From Cunninghamia lanceolata (taxonomy: Eukaryota > Streptophyta > Pinopsida > Cupressales > Cupressaceae), in contig BSBN01000040.1 of assembly GCA_027924645.1 (NCBI GenBank), positions 2,976,001 through 3,040,000 of the forward strand: a DNA stretch of 64,000 bases, given 5' to 3'. Below are positions 1 through 11,997 of this stretch, one piece after another. Numbering within the stretch: position 1 is the first letter of the stretch; each line of letters opens with the position of its first letter. Both the position numbers and the translations under genes were made by a program. The notes beneath the pieces are model-generated. The model did no database searches. It was not told the origin of the DNA and saw only the letters and a program-made list of their open reading frames with translations.

Positions 1-66
1 GTTCAGTGTAAGAGTTTTGTCCCATATTTGATTGCGCACATTGTTGGATTTGGTTGTGCATGGATG

Positions 67-975
67 CTATGTCACTAGATTCGCCGATTTTCGGCCATGA
101 GGTTTGAAAATCGGCGGATTTATAAACGCCCAGAAAAATTCGTTGAAATACGGCATGAATTCGTACGGCGGCTTTAAAATATATTTCTATAAAGATTTTT
201 TGGGTTTTCTCTCGACTCCCTGCTAGGTATGACTGATGTGACTGAAGTTGTCTTCAATAATTCATTGTAACACGATTTCATCCATTGTACCGTCACTCAC
301 TACATTTCGTCGTGCTTTCACATTTATATTTTCTGGGTGATGCGATACAAGGGCTTCCGCATTATCTATGTCTAATGTGCTTTCTTTGAATGTGCGTGGA
401 GCATACGTGACACAGACAACTATGTTACTCCTGATTATTACTAGCATACGCCGATAGGAACCGACGAGTTCAGGAAATTTCCGGTGTGAATTTTTTTTAC
501 GGTGCGAGACAATTTTCCGAGCCTCACATATAAAAGCCTATTGGCTAAGCACTATAATGCTCCCGTATAAAAGCCTATGGCTAAATATATAATATCTTTA
601 TATAATAAATAAAAAAGCTTTTATTGCTTATATAATATATGTCCACTTCTTAAAGTTTTATAATATATTATATAAGTAATGACTATATTATAAGTATAGA
701 TATATTTCAGGGCATTATCTATTGCCTTATATAATATATTTAATATTTATTAAATATATAAAAAATAATGGGTGTAGATAGTGGCCTTTTTCACTTACAT
801 AATATATTTATTACTTATATAATATATAAAGAGGAACTTATTACTTATATAATATATTTTCAAAAAAATCAAATTTATGTAAGGCGAATTTAGTCGCGAA
901 TTTTTTTTCCCAAAATTTTCCTTGCCGAATTTATTTCGAATTTCATCCTTGCCAAATTCGAACCTGGTAACTTAG
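67..975. mobile_element. Non-autonomous hAT-type DNA transposon
   Basis: An 8-bp direct repeat CATGGATG (59-66 and 976-983) flanks a 909-bp segment with terminal inverted repeats: CTATGTCACTAGATTCG on the left, CTAAGTTACCAGGTTCG on the reverse complement of the right end. Eight-base target duplications and CTA-type ends fit the hAT superfamily. I see no transposase. The interior holds TTCGCCGA/TTGCCGAATT subterminal words near both ends and an AT-rich block at about 580-870. Confidence 0.8.
580..870. repeat. AT-rich degenerate repeat of a TTATATAATATATTTA word
   Basis: The word TTATATAATATAT recurs at least seven times here with irregular spacing, in both direct and near-palindromic form. 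It forms the core of the surrounding hAT element. No gene is seen. Confidence 0.6.
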
Positions 976-983
976 CATGGATG

Positions 984-1850
984 CATATTTGGTATTAAGG
1001 CCATGCAATCAAGTGCCAAGATCATCTAGCTCGTTCAACTTGGATAATTTCTCCATCATAGTAGTCTGAAAAGTTATGAATTCACCTTTTCGAAGAAGGC
1101 TCCTGCTGGTCTTGGGATTTGCAGCCACTAGCCATAGTAGACTCACAAGGTTTCCTGAAGGTGTGTTGGAGTTATATAGCAAAACAATCAGCTTGAAGAG
1201 AGGATCACAATAGTATAATTGTTCGAATGGGGGAAAAAGTGCCCAAGCTCTTTCTTAAGAAATAATACCCTATGGGCGGATTTTGTAAGCAGAATTGTCA
1301 AATTCCTCTTGGTTCAAGAGAAATTGGCTTTGGAAGTTCTAGACTATTAGATTGTATAGGAGCTGAAGCTTGACACACAACTAGTAGGATTCTTGTGTTT
1401 TGAATGCAACAATCCACTGAATAACTAAATTCCTTTGTGAATTTGTTCAACCTAGGTGAATTAGATCAGAGTTGTGCAAATATGCTCGGATCTACTAGTC
1501 TCAGTACAATATGCCCAAATCTGCTCACAACTAGGGTTTAAGAGGGAGTTTGTTAGGCTAGGGTGTTTGGGTTGTAGGCTCTTAAACTCTTTGATATATT
1601 TGTCCTATTCATAAATAGTGAATTGGCCCAATATTTGAAAGCTCTAACTCTGAAGGTTTCCACCTTCCCATAGCCACACCATTGTCGAGGTACAAAGTAA
1701 CTTCCTGGTGCTAATCACTTATTAGTGCACTATAGATTGTAGACAACTAATGGCTTTCTATGGTAAGGCTTCACCTAAGCCTAGAGGGTCTTTTGATACA
1801 CTTAAAGGCATGTGGAAACTCAAGGCTGTATACAAATGTGGTCTGAGGCC
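984..1850. other. No gene recognised
   Basis: Ordinary base composition, no long open frame and no recognisable domain on either strand. It may belong to the copia remnant beginning just to the right. Confidence 0.4.
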
Positions 1851-1859
1851 TGGTTATTG

Positions 1860-2138
1860 GTGGGCTTGCTTCACACATTGATTCAATGGGCTTAGTCAAA
1901 AAGTCAGCTGTTTGAGGATATTTGAAAACCCCCATCACAGGGTTTCTAGCTTAGACCACTATTGTAGGTAAAAAGAATTGGGTAAAAACAATGGTCAATA
2001 CTCCACTACATTCACCACTTTTTGATCACCAAGATCTTGTTAGGGTGAGATGAGAGCATACAGTGGGTAGTTTTATTAAGGCACGAAACTGCTGTTGCTG
2101 TTGCAGAATGTGACCTCGGAAAGAGCCCTAATACCACT
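1860..2138 (-). pseudogene. Ty1/copia remnant: RNase H tail and primer-binding site
   Basis: On the - strand the 1881-1910 region reads as the copia RNase H tail motif ADFLTKPIE. At 2122-2137 the reverse strand reads TGGTATTAGGGCTC, close to the plant initiator-tRNA-Met binding site TGGTATCAGAGC. It is followed immediately by a TGTTAGG/CCTAACA LTR edge at 2139. The distance between the two leaves no room for gag, protease, integrase or RT, so the internal region must be almost wholly deleted. The assignment rests on two short motifs. Confidence 0.4.
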
Positions 2139-4186
2139 TGTTAGGCTCTCACCTGCAAAATATTATAAATTGAACAACAATATGCGAAAAATAACATAAT
2201 GCTCAGTAAATAGCTGCAAATATACTTATATTTATAATGGGGAACAAGTATTGCAGGCCTCTTGGAGGCGGCAACCTTGTTAAGAGCAATGCTTCAATGC
2301 AAAATATGATTCCAAGATGTTATCTTTATTACAACATTAATATAATGTTCTAACACGGAACGAATTATGAGGTACACACAATGTGGGATAAATCTACCCA
2401 CTTAATATGAACTCGTTACATTATTATAGCTACATTTGATGCATGTAGGATAAATCCACACAATGTAATACTAACTAAATAACTAAACCACGATAATAAC
2501 AATGCTTAGAATAGAAAAGGTTTAGGATGCAAGGGTTTTAACAGCTTGTCTCAATCAACTCTTTCATATACTTATTCACATAGCTATAACAACATAGATC
2601 AAAAGTAAATCATTATCTTCACATTCCAATTTTCAGTGCATTCAAATATAATGTATGCCTCTACATATAACAATACATCCTTAGCCTCATCTTGGCTATC
2701 TTGCTATTACAATTTCTATTCACAATTAAGCAGAGTACAAGCTTCATATTACAACTGAATACATAAAACAATATTGACTTTCAACAAGATAGAAATGAAT
2801 CCTGACAAGTATGATCATATGAATATTTGTAGCAGGAAGTTGTCTTCCCAGAATCCGAGCAGACCATTTTGGACAAAGCAACATGCTCAAGAATTTCGTA
2901 AGACTCACCCAACCATGGACCTGACCAAATCCCATGCCCCCAACGGACAATGAAGGCTACAAAAGGTGCCAATGGTCATCAATCAACTTGACTTAAACTT
3001 ATACTTAACCGAATATAGATGGAACTGCATCCTACAGATGGGGGTACACCTTTGAACTGTCTTGGACTCTCACCAAGAAGTCAACCATGCTTTGGCTTCT
3101 TGTTGCCAGTGCAAGAGTTGGCAGTGAGATGATGATACCCATCTTATTAGGGTAGTAGAACCTTCTAACTTGTGACCCAACAACACCAACAAAACTTAAA
3201 TGGTAAACCACAAACACTTAACAACCACATACAAACATCCATCCTTAGTTACGAAATGAAGGATTGGGTTCCTGACCAACCTGAGGTCAACACCCAACAC
3301 AAATTATCAAAACATTACTTGACAGATATCATTGATTTCTTATGACAAAGTAATAATCAAACCTCTGAGAATGGTTTCTTGCCCTTATACCAATAACCCA
3401 ATGTACATCACACTCAAGTTTTCAGTACAAGATGGCAGGATCTAAACATTTGCCTACACCATATTCTGTTAGTGTTCATCAATGATGCAAAGTTGGAACT
3501 TAGAAAAACACAAGTGACCACTTAGGCATCATAAGTAATCACAAAGTTATAGGGTGTCCTACAAACATTTATTTTATCATCTTAGTCTTCTATTAGTTTT
3601 ACGTAGTATTTATTAGTTTTACATAGGATTGAGTCTACGAAACTCTAATGACCAATCATATCTTTTTCCAAATTTATCTGGTAAGAGAATAACTTTGCAT
3701 GTCAGATATAAAGATATAGTCTCAATGAAAACATAGGATATCAAGTCTAGTAAGGAAATCCTTTCACAGGATAACATCCTCAGAAGAAATCATAACACAA
3801 TAGCCCTTGAGAATACTACAAACCTGTTACCAGAAACTTCACTGTCACAACAACCTAATCAACTCTTACTTCTGAATCCTAATTCTCCTTTCAATGAAAA
3901 GCTAGCAGAATCAGAATATGACAATATTAGACTTACATTTTACCTATGTTGCACCAAGTTTCTAAGATTTTTTTGGGAGGCCATTTTTTAGGGGACGACA
4001 GGGGATGACTATTAAAAAATAGGGAAAATTTTAAAAATATAGGAAATGCCAAATATTCATATGATAACAGTGACAAGGAATCAGCATATACATTATAGAA
4101 CCTTAATACATAACATTAGAGTTGAATTGAGATTTCACATGAGAGTCGACAAACAAATTAACAATTTAATTGCTTTCATTTTGAAT

Positions 4187-4400
4187 GTGCATATATATTA
4201 TATAAAAATTACAACAAAGTGTCCAAAGGTTGCAAGTTTGAACTACAAAATGATAAAAACATAGAAAATATGCCGCTGAGAGTCAACAAACAAATTAACA
4301 ATTATTTTGAATGTGCATATATATTATATAAAAATTACAACAAAGTGTCCAAAGGTTGCAAGTTTCAACTACAAAATGACAAAAACATAGAAAAAACGCC
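4187..4400. repeat. Tandem duplication, about 122-bp unit
   Basis: A unit beginning TTTGAATGTGCATATA and running through CAAAGTGTCCAAAGG to CATAGAAAA occurs at about 4187-4270 and again at 4307-4395, with few differences. The inverted relative at 10.7-10.9 kb has one copy, so the duplication arose in this copy. Confidence 0.7.
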
Positions 4401-4884
4401 GCTGCCCCTAATCAGCATCTGCTAACATTGCATCAAAATCGGAGTGTGTTTGAGTCACTGCCACTATGAGGGACTGCCTCATTCAATGGAACTCCAACGA
4501 ATCCCTCTTGTGCCTCGTCATTAACCTCTGTGGCATCTTCAGAATCATCCCAACATGTGGCTGGAGTTTGACAATACTCAAGAGTTTGTTGATCCTAAAG
4601 TTGCAAGGCACTATGCATGGCCACCAACTTCTTCGACTGTCAAGAGGTAAGCCTATTTCTTTTGGTTGATTGATTGAAGTTGTAAATGAGGTCGAGGGGC
4701 AATGCCCCTAGTGGGGTTGAGAGGCAACTCTCATGGGGGTTTGGGGCAGTGCTCCCAGCAGGGTCCAGGGGCAGTGCCCTTGGTGCACTCCCTGCCACCA
4801 AGTCCAAATTAAAGCCTCTGAGACCACACAAACCTTCAAGGTGTATGCCATTTTTCATAATTTTATCACTTTCAATCTAAGTTG

Positions 4885-5150
4885 CTGAATCATTCTTGCA
4901 AACAATGATTAGTCCAAGGCTCCTAAAACAAATAAAAATAAAAATCAATCAGGGTTCTCCCAGGTTTGGCTAGGGCATGACTATGTTGGCTTGGGTACCC
5001 TATGGGTACGTTTGAATCATTCTTGCAAACAAATCATTAGGCCAAGGCTCTTGAAACAACTAAAAATAAAAATCAATCAGGGTTCTCCCGAGTTCAACTA
5101 GGGCATGACTTTGCCACCTTGGGTACCATGTGGGTACGTCCGAGATGTAC
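4885..5150. repeat. Tandem duplication, about 130-bp unit
   Basis: Two copies each run from GAATCATTCTTGCAAACAA to GGGTACG(T), at about 4887-5014 and 5010-5140, with scattered substitutions. Confidence 0.7.
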
Positions 5151-8100
5151 GTGGGGTGGTAGGGCCATGTCCTGGCTGTCTCGTCCATGTTCCCAACCTC
5201 GCTTTGGAACCTATTCCTATTCGGTCCTGCAATGGGACCCTAAACAGAGGAACTCGATAACTTAGCTTTTAAGTTAGTGATGTAGTTTTGATGCTCTCTT
5301 GCCTTCTTCTCACTATTCTCCTTCTTTGTCTTCTTCACAACATGGAAAATAACAAAATGATTTGTTTTTTGTTTTTAGTTGTTGTGTGGCTTTTTTAGGT
5401 TTAGGGTTGGTGTAAAGGGGTGTGGGGATCCTTGTGTGCCCCCGCTCCCAATCCCTTCTTAATTTTTTTAACTTTTTTTTGTTGACCGGGCTGTAGGGGA
5501 TGGCTAGCCATCCCTTGCCATGCCTGGAAAAAAACAATGCATTTCAGAAATGTTTCTGAATTTTTTTGACAATCGGGGATGCTTGGCGGGGGGGGGGGAA
5601 GTGTTGTTTCCGACCCATGCCTGCATCCCAAAATGTCCTCTATAGGAAATGGGCCTTAAAACATAGGGGACGCATCCCCGGGGTACATAGCATTTTACCA
5701 TTTCATTACTCATTTCAAACAACTAAGAATTAGATTGAACTTCAACAGATAATACAAAAGTCTTCCCAAAGCCTTTCACCGAGTATACTGTTTGGAAGTA
5801 AAACCCTACAGACTTTCAACTATTTGAACTGACAGGTTGCAAGTGAAATACCTGGAGTGTACTAAAAACTCACTCTGAATCCTAACAGTAATGCTTGTAG
5901 GGCAGAGACTTATGTCAAACCTCATGATTGAAGGAGTCCACTATTGAGTAGAACAGGGTGAACATCAAGCACAGTGAAACTTGACACAAACTGACTTCTG
6001 CAACTCCCGTATTTATAGGATACAAAAGAAGCTTATCAGTTGGCTATGACTGCAGCAGACATGGTAAAAACTCCTCAGAAAAGTCCCGTTTCATTCTTAA
6101 AATCCTCTAAATTACATTGACACAACTCAAACCCGAGGCATGATAATACAAATTATTTTATAGCTCTTAACCAGTGAGCTCAGCCTTGGATCTATGTCAA
6201 TCTTTTATCCTAATATTTCTGATAATGTATATAAAACAAAATAGCAATATTGCAGATGGTAAAGAAAGTAAACAGATCGTTCTTACTGATAAACAACTGT
6301 GCTTGCTAAGATTTTTTAATAAGAAATCTTGGCTCGAGTCCTTGAGACTGCACTATTAAGGATGAATCCATGAACTTCCCCTTCCAATCTTCAATCCAAG
6401 CTCTTTCTCTGCTACTGCTCACACTCACAGATAGTTTCCTTACAACCTCAAAGTATAATATCCTTGAAGGAAAACACAGAGAAGCAATATTTAGAACTTA
6501 ACTCTAGAAACCTCTCTTGAGCAGCCACTGCCAAAACCACAGCATGACTCTCTTATAGAGGCCTTCATGATGACTTGTAGTCTCTCCACTCTCAGTTTAA
6601 CATAAATGGCTGTATGGTAATGTAGGCCTGTAAACCTGGCATGGCTTCGCCATGGCAGTTGCCTCTCCCAATTTTGAAACTGCAAAGATAAAGAGTGTTT
6701 ATGTAACTTTCTCATTCATTATCAATCCCAAATCTAACCCTACTGCAACCATGGTCAAACCCAGGTTACAGTGACTTCTCAAACAAGCTTCAATTGATGC
6801 CCCTGCATGGAGTACTTAGGATTAATAACTGTCAGTCCTCCTCATGCACAGTCAAGAACTGTTTATTAAAAATCAATCCTTTCAAGATATTCCCGCTCAG
6901 CCTTGTCATGCCATATAATGTATACGCTGGACTTTAGAATTTGGTCAAATATTTGATCATTAACATATTTGCAGGCCCCCTTAATAGTTTACTACAGATT
7001 AATCTTAGCTTAAATTCTTAGGATAAACCTTAGGATTGATTTAGGCTTCCTTACCCTAGTTTCAAATGTTAACAATAATTTGTAACATTAAGACCCTTAG
7101 CACTTAGACCAAGGTACTAACACTTTCACAATAATACTAACATGATTAACCCACAAGACAATCCCACAGTCACAAGAAAGGAAGACACAGACTCAAAACA
7201 ACATTACAACATACAAATCCAACAACCATGATAACCAAGGGCACTTTAGGCAATCTTTGCCACTGTTGCCCCTGCGTCCTTACTAATACTGTATATGTCC
7301 CTTTCTGCAAACCCTGTAATCGGCACCCACAAACATGAATCAGCAGCACCTGCTTCGATGATCATTCAACCAAAATGTAATCATAACAACATTTCCATTC
7401 TTTATTATACAAAAATCAACATACAATTTCTAACTAGAAATGAAATATCTATGCATCGGTATTAGGGACTGTAAGCATCATAACAACAGAAAACTAAATG
7501 TCTGAATAGGGGATGTTACACAGAGAACATTAAAGGGAGGGCCAAAGAGGTACTTACCTTGGGGACTTGGTGCGTTTATCTCCTCCCAACTGGAGCAATT
7601 CTGCCACAAGGTAAGATGTTGTAGGTAGAATTTAAGATCTGTTACAAATGGTTTACTGAGGAGTTTAACATGTGCCTCCAGAAAAGTGAATGTTAAACTC
7701 CTCAAGCCACTATCTCAAGAGCTGTTACAAATGGTTTACTGCCAATTCAAGGCCTTTATGGACACTCCTCTCCCAAGAACAGCAATTTTCAAACACCATA
7801 CAACTCAATTTGCTCTCAGACTTCCTTGATCACACTAACGCTTCACTGTAACTCATAGGCTGAAGCAACAATAACTTAATTCAACCAATTTTTCAATAAC
7901 ACTAAGGAAAACTACTTCCGTTGTTACGAAATGATTCCTCTTGGAGGCTATTAAAAAAGTAGAAGAAATAGAATGTTGAAAAGAATCCCAAAGGATGCTG
8001 AAACCAAAATGAAGGAATCTGGAACACTCCAGCTTCCAAAACTACACGGGTTTTGTCTTTTTGTCTTGTCTGGGATGAGTTTGACAGCAGTCAAATCTGT

Positions 8101-8431
8101 CTCAGTCGACTATATCTGTACATGACAAGTTCGACTGCATTTGAACCTTTGAGATGAGTTTGACCATGGTCAAACATGCCACCCATGCTTTGTTCTTTGC
8201 TTGACCTCAATACCTCAAGTGTCAGGATCACTCAGTGCACATCCATCTCTGTTCTGCGCTGACAATCTGATTCCTGCAACTATATTTCAGTTAATTTCTT
8301 GCACAAGTGAGCCATCTTACAAGTGAGAAGTACAAGGGTGAGTTTTGAGAACATTATATGACTGACTGAGCTGATTACACTAACTTTACTGATCCATTTT
8401 GGGATCAATCCATGGAATGGCTGTTAAGTTC

Positions 8432-8945
8432 CTGTGTTCCATGGGGACACATTGCTGGCCCTAGAACTGGCATCCTCATCCCACTTCACATTTCTGAGAC
8501 GGCGGGACAGCAGGGGATGTCCCTTGGCTGTCCCCAAAATTTTCAAGAAAGGCCAAAATGTTCCCAAAACGGCTTATGACGTTCCAATATGGCAGGGGAC
8601 TTTTGGACATCCCAGGGACGGCCAGGGACATCTGTGATGTCCAGACAACCTGAACGGAAAAGGAATTTTTTGGACGTTTTAAAAAAAAAAAAATTCAGAA
8701 ATGTCTGTCCTGATTTTTAAAATTTTAATGCTGCTATGGTTATACTGCTGTCACGGTCAGTGATAAACTTACCTTATACCTATGAATCTGAATCATGATA
8801 TATTTATTGCTGCTATACTGCTGTTACTGCTGTCACAATATTGGTTTTGGTGTCATGTATAGTTAAACTTGTAGAATTTTGAGTATCCCTATATAAAAAA
8901 TGTCTTTTGAAAATTAGGGTCGTCCCCAGCAGGGGATGTTTCGGG
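8432..8945. mobile_element. Fragment of the GGGGAC-rich hAT-like family
   Basis: The left edge reads CTGTGTTCC followed by repeated GGGGACA, GTCCC and GGGGATG words, as in the elements at 3944-5690 and 10061-11065. The right side is interrupted by the insertion at 8946. I find no matching duplication, so the left boundary is approximate. Nothing codes here. Confidence 0.45.
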
Positions 8946-9430
8946 CACAGTTGTAAAACTCGCTGAAAACTCGCCTGACCCGCGAGTAATCGCGAGGCAA
9001 AACCTAGGGCGAGTTTTTCTCTGTAAAACTCGGCCCGAGTTTTTGTAAAAAATCGCGGCGAGTTTTTCAGTGAAAATCGCCAAAAATCGCGAGTTTTTCT
9101 GCAAAAAATCGGCTCATTAAAAAATATTAAACGAAACACAAAACCGAAACCCTAAGCGCGAGGCGTTTTCTCCCTCCCGGCGGCGCTACTGAAGGCGAAC
9201 TGAGTTCGTTTAAAATCTGACGCGAGGGATAGGAAATTTTAAACGAACTGTATCATGTGAAAGGATAGATTTTGGACGAACTGTCCAAATTTTGTTGAGA
9301 ATGTGGACGCCGAGTCGCCGACGAACTCATAGTAGACTGTATGTTTGGACGAACTCATAGTAGACTGTATCACTGTAATATGTATCATTGATTATAAATT
9401 TTAAATTTAAACTATTAAAATTTAAAATGC

Positions 9431-9524
9431 CTGTATCATATGAAAGGAGAGCTTTTGGACGAACTGTCAAAATTTATATAAATTTTGACAGTTCGTCCAA
9501 AAGCTCTCCTTTCATACGATACAG
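9431..9524. repeat. 94-bp palindrome, 47-bp arms
   Basis: The two arms meet at AAATTTAT/ATAAATTT (centre between 9477 and 9478) and extend outward to CTGTATCATATG on the left and CATACGATACAG on the right. I see one mismatch in 47 pairs. Confidence 0.9.
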
Positions 9525-9912
9525 TCATTTTAAAAATTTTGACAGTTCGTCCAAAAGCTCTCCTTTCATATGATACAGTCATTTTAAATTTTGACAGTTC
9601 GTCCAAAAGCTCTCCTTTCATATGATACAGTCTTTTTAAAATTTCGATTTTTTTAATAGTTATTGACTAAAAAAATCAAAAATTAAAATCATCATAATCC
9701 TATATAAATTTTAACCGATCGTAATTTCGTCCAAAAACTCTTCTTTCATATTATATAGTCATTTTTTAATTTTTAATTTTTATAATACAGTGACCAGTCA
9801 TTAAATAGTAAATAGGAAATTACTGTCAAAATTTTATAAATAATGCACATATTTTATAAATAAATTATAATGCAGTCCAAAATCTCTCCTTTCATATGAT
9901 ACAGTCTTTTTA
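9485..9912. repeat. Tandem repeat of the hairpin arm, about 52-bp unit
   Basis: The right hairpin arm (CAGTTCGTCCAAAAGCTCTC core) is repeated at about 9488, 9540 and 9592 almost unchanged, then as decayed copies at about 9720 and 9863. Confidence 0.8.
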
Positions 9913-10060
9913 CAATATTTTTAAGAATATTTTTACAAAAATTATGTTTGCCGAGTTATTGCCGAGTTTTTCCCCGAGTTTTTGGCGAGTCCCGAGTTTT
10001 TAAAATTTTTGGGTCTGCCGAGTTTTTGCCGAGTCTGAGTTTTGCAACTATGGTTTCGGG

Positions 10061-11065
10061 GATGTGGGGACAGGTCGGAAATGTCCTTGTGTTGTCCCTT
10101 TTTTTTTAATTTTTTTGGAAATGTTTCTGGGATGTTTGTGAAAAGTCCGGAAACGCTAGGGGACGACTAGCCATCCCCTACAACTCAGCACTTGCAATTT
10201 TCATTTAAAAAAAACACAGAAGTAAGAAAAAATAATGGGATGTGGGGGCCCCCACACCCCTTTAGATAAGACCTAAACCTAATAAAAACATTTAATTTGC
10301 ATATTTTTTAATTACAAAATTGATAAAATAAATAAAGGGATGTGTGGTCTCCCGCCCCTCGACCCTGCCCTATATTGCGATAGGGAATGCGCTAGGGGTG
10401 CTGCCCCTGGACCCTGCGAGGGGGGCGTTGCCCCCTTGACCCTACTTACAACTTCATATAGTCAATCAAGAGAAATAGGCTTACCTCTTGATGATTGGAG
10501 AAGTTGTGCATAGTGCCTTGTGACTTCGGGATTGACAAAGTCTTGAGTAATGTCCGACTCCAACCACATGTTGGGATGTTAATCCCAAAGATGCCACACA
10601 AAGTGATGAGGAGGAGACACAAAAGGGATTGGTTGGGGTTCCATTGGATGAGGCAATCCCTCATAGTGGCAATGACCTAGACTTAGACTCCGATTTTGAT
10701 GTAATGTTAATAGATGTTGATTAAGGGCAGCGGCATATTTTCTATGTTTTTGTCATTTTGTAGTTGAAACTTGCATCCTTTGGGCATTCTGTTAGAATTT
10801 TTATACAATATATATGCACATTGATAATGAAAGGAATTGAATTTTGTTAATTTGTTATATATTACGATTCTATAATGTATTTGATGAATGCCTTATCAAT
10901 GTTAATCATATGAATATTTGAAATTCTTATATTTTTAAAATTTCCCTAATTTTTTTAATAGCAGTCCCCTGCCTTCCCCTAAAAAATGGCCTCCCTGCTG
11001 TCCCCGTCCCTGAAACGCGTCCCTGTCCCCTACCATCCCCGTCCCAGAAACTTGGGGTAACATAG
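10061..11065 (+). mobile_element. Inverted, diverged relative of the 3944-5690 element
   Basis: The right end CTTGGGGTAACATAG is the reverse complement of the CTATGTT..CC end type. The segment at 10440-10960 matches 3966-4700 in inverse orientation, including the acidic-tail region at 10490-10722, and GACTAGCCATCCCCTAC at 10164-10180 also recurs inverted near 5500. No 8-bp duplication is found, so the left end is lost or diverged. Another GTCCCC-rich fragment follows at 11066-11175. Confidence 0.55.
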
Positions 11066-11175
11066 ATTTTTATACTATCGTCCCCCCACTGTCCCCCAAA
11101 AATGGGCCCCAAACTGCCTTCCCCAAAATGTGTCCCCTGCCGTCCTGCTGTCCCCACCCCAAAATGCTGTGGAAA

Positions 11176-11992
11176 ATAGCTGTCAACAATTTGCTCTTCG
11201 TGTATGGATCTGATCTAACAGACATTACTTTCAGTCTCAATCACGTGCTGGAGACAATCTAATCTGAGTCAATGGTCAATCAATGGAGAATTTTTATGAA
11301 ACTCTCAGAACCAAACACTCAGAAACTAAGATCTTAATATTCATTTGAAATATTAGCTTACCAACATTAATTTTGTATGGTAGTTCCACTCTAAGGCAGT
11401 TATGGGGTTTGCCCAGACAGGTAAGGTTGGGATAGAAATATAGGAAATATGTTAAAAAAATTACTCCTAGAAAAAAAACAAAAATGTCTTTCTCATGTTG
11501 TGAAAACACTCAAGAGCTCCATCCCACCATTGGGAAGGCAGGCACACAGAAAATTGCAGCAAAAGACAAAAACATAATTGTCGGTTTTCTTCCAACAATT
11601 TCTGAAGCTGGAAAAATGCAGGTTTGATATTTCAAGTGAAGTTTGTAGGTGTATTCCAGCCATAATTCCATTCGAATAAATTCTTAGCCGTTCATTTCAA
11701 ATTTAGTTTTCAAAACTAGTTTTAGAATATGATTATTTGTTGGACCCTTAGTCATGTATTTAAAGTTTTTAGTATTCATTGTGATAATGCTACATGGGGT
11801 ATTTCTGTTATAACATCAATGTGTGACATGTCATGGTTTTTGATTATCTGGATGTATTTTTTATTGCCATAAGGTGGGAAATTATGCCATAGGAATCTAG
11901 GATTGATTGATCACAATGTAGGTCAGTGTTTGTAACCATGGACGCCCAGCTATTTGGAAATAGTTCAACTGATTATATGTATCTTGTGAATA
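11176..11992. other. No gene recognised; could be intron or upstream DNA of the ankyrin gene
   Basis: No domain and no convincing exon. It is upstream of the first visible ankyrin exon and could belong to that gene. Confidence 0.35.
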
Positions 11993-11997
11993 CTCAT

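Larger units (their letters stand above)
3944..5690 (-). mobile_element. hAT-type element with GGGGAC-rich ends
   Basis: An 8-bp duplication CATTTTAC lies at 3936-3943 and 5691-5698. The ends are inverted: CTATGTTGCACC on the left, CTATGTACCCC on the right read from the - strand. Subterminal GGGGACG/GGGGATG words are frequent. A segment at about 4430-4680 reappears inverted at 10490-10722. In both copies it ends in an acidic tail just before a stop (VPLDEAxPHSGxD type), which could be the last exon of a transposase; I could not confirm that. The element also contains two internal tandem duplications (listed separately). Confidence 0.75.
2139..7122 (-). mobile_element. Possible long copia-type LTR, split by a hAT insertion
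   Basis: The left edge (CCTAACA on the - strand) abuts the primer-binding site. A right edge reading TGTTAG on the - strand is found at 7117-7122. A TATA-like TATAAATACGGG lies on the - strand at about 6008-6019, as expected for an LTR promoter. Without the hAT element at 3944-5690 the LTR would be about 3.2 kb, long for copia. The second LTR is not identified, so this is tentative. No host gene is seen in 2139-3943 or 5699-8430. Confidence 0.3.
8946..10052. mobile_element. Non-autonomous hAT-type element
   Basis: A perfect 8-bp duplication GTTTCGGG (8938-8945 and 10053-10060) flanks inverted ends CACAGTTGTAAAACTC and CATAGTTGCAAAACTC. The subterminal regions are packed with CGAGTTTTT words on the two strands. 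The centre holds a large hairpin and a tandem repeat. No transposase is seen. It interrupts an older GGGGAC-rich element. Confidence 0.88.

Noticed and set aside
1551..1650. Start of a + strand LTR (GGGAGTTTGTTAGGC)
   Set aside because: A purine tract followed by TGTTAGG is suggestive, but no partner LTR, binding site or duplication could be matched to it.
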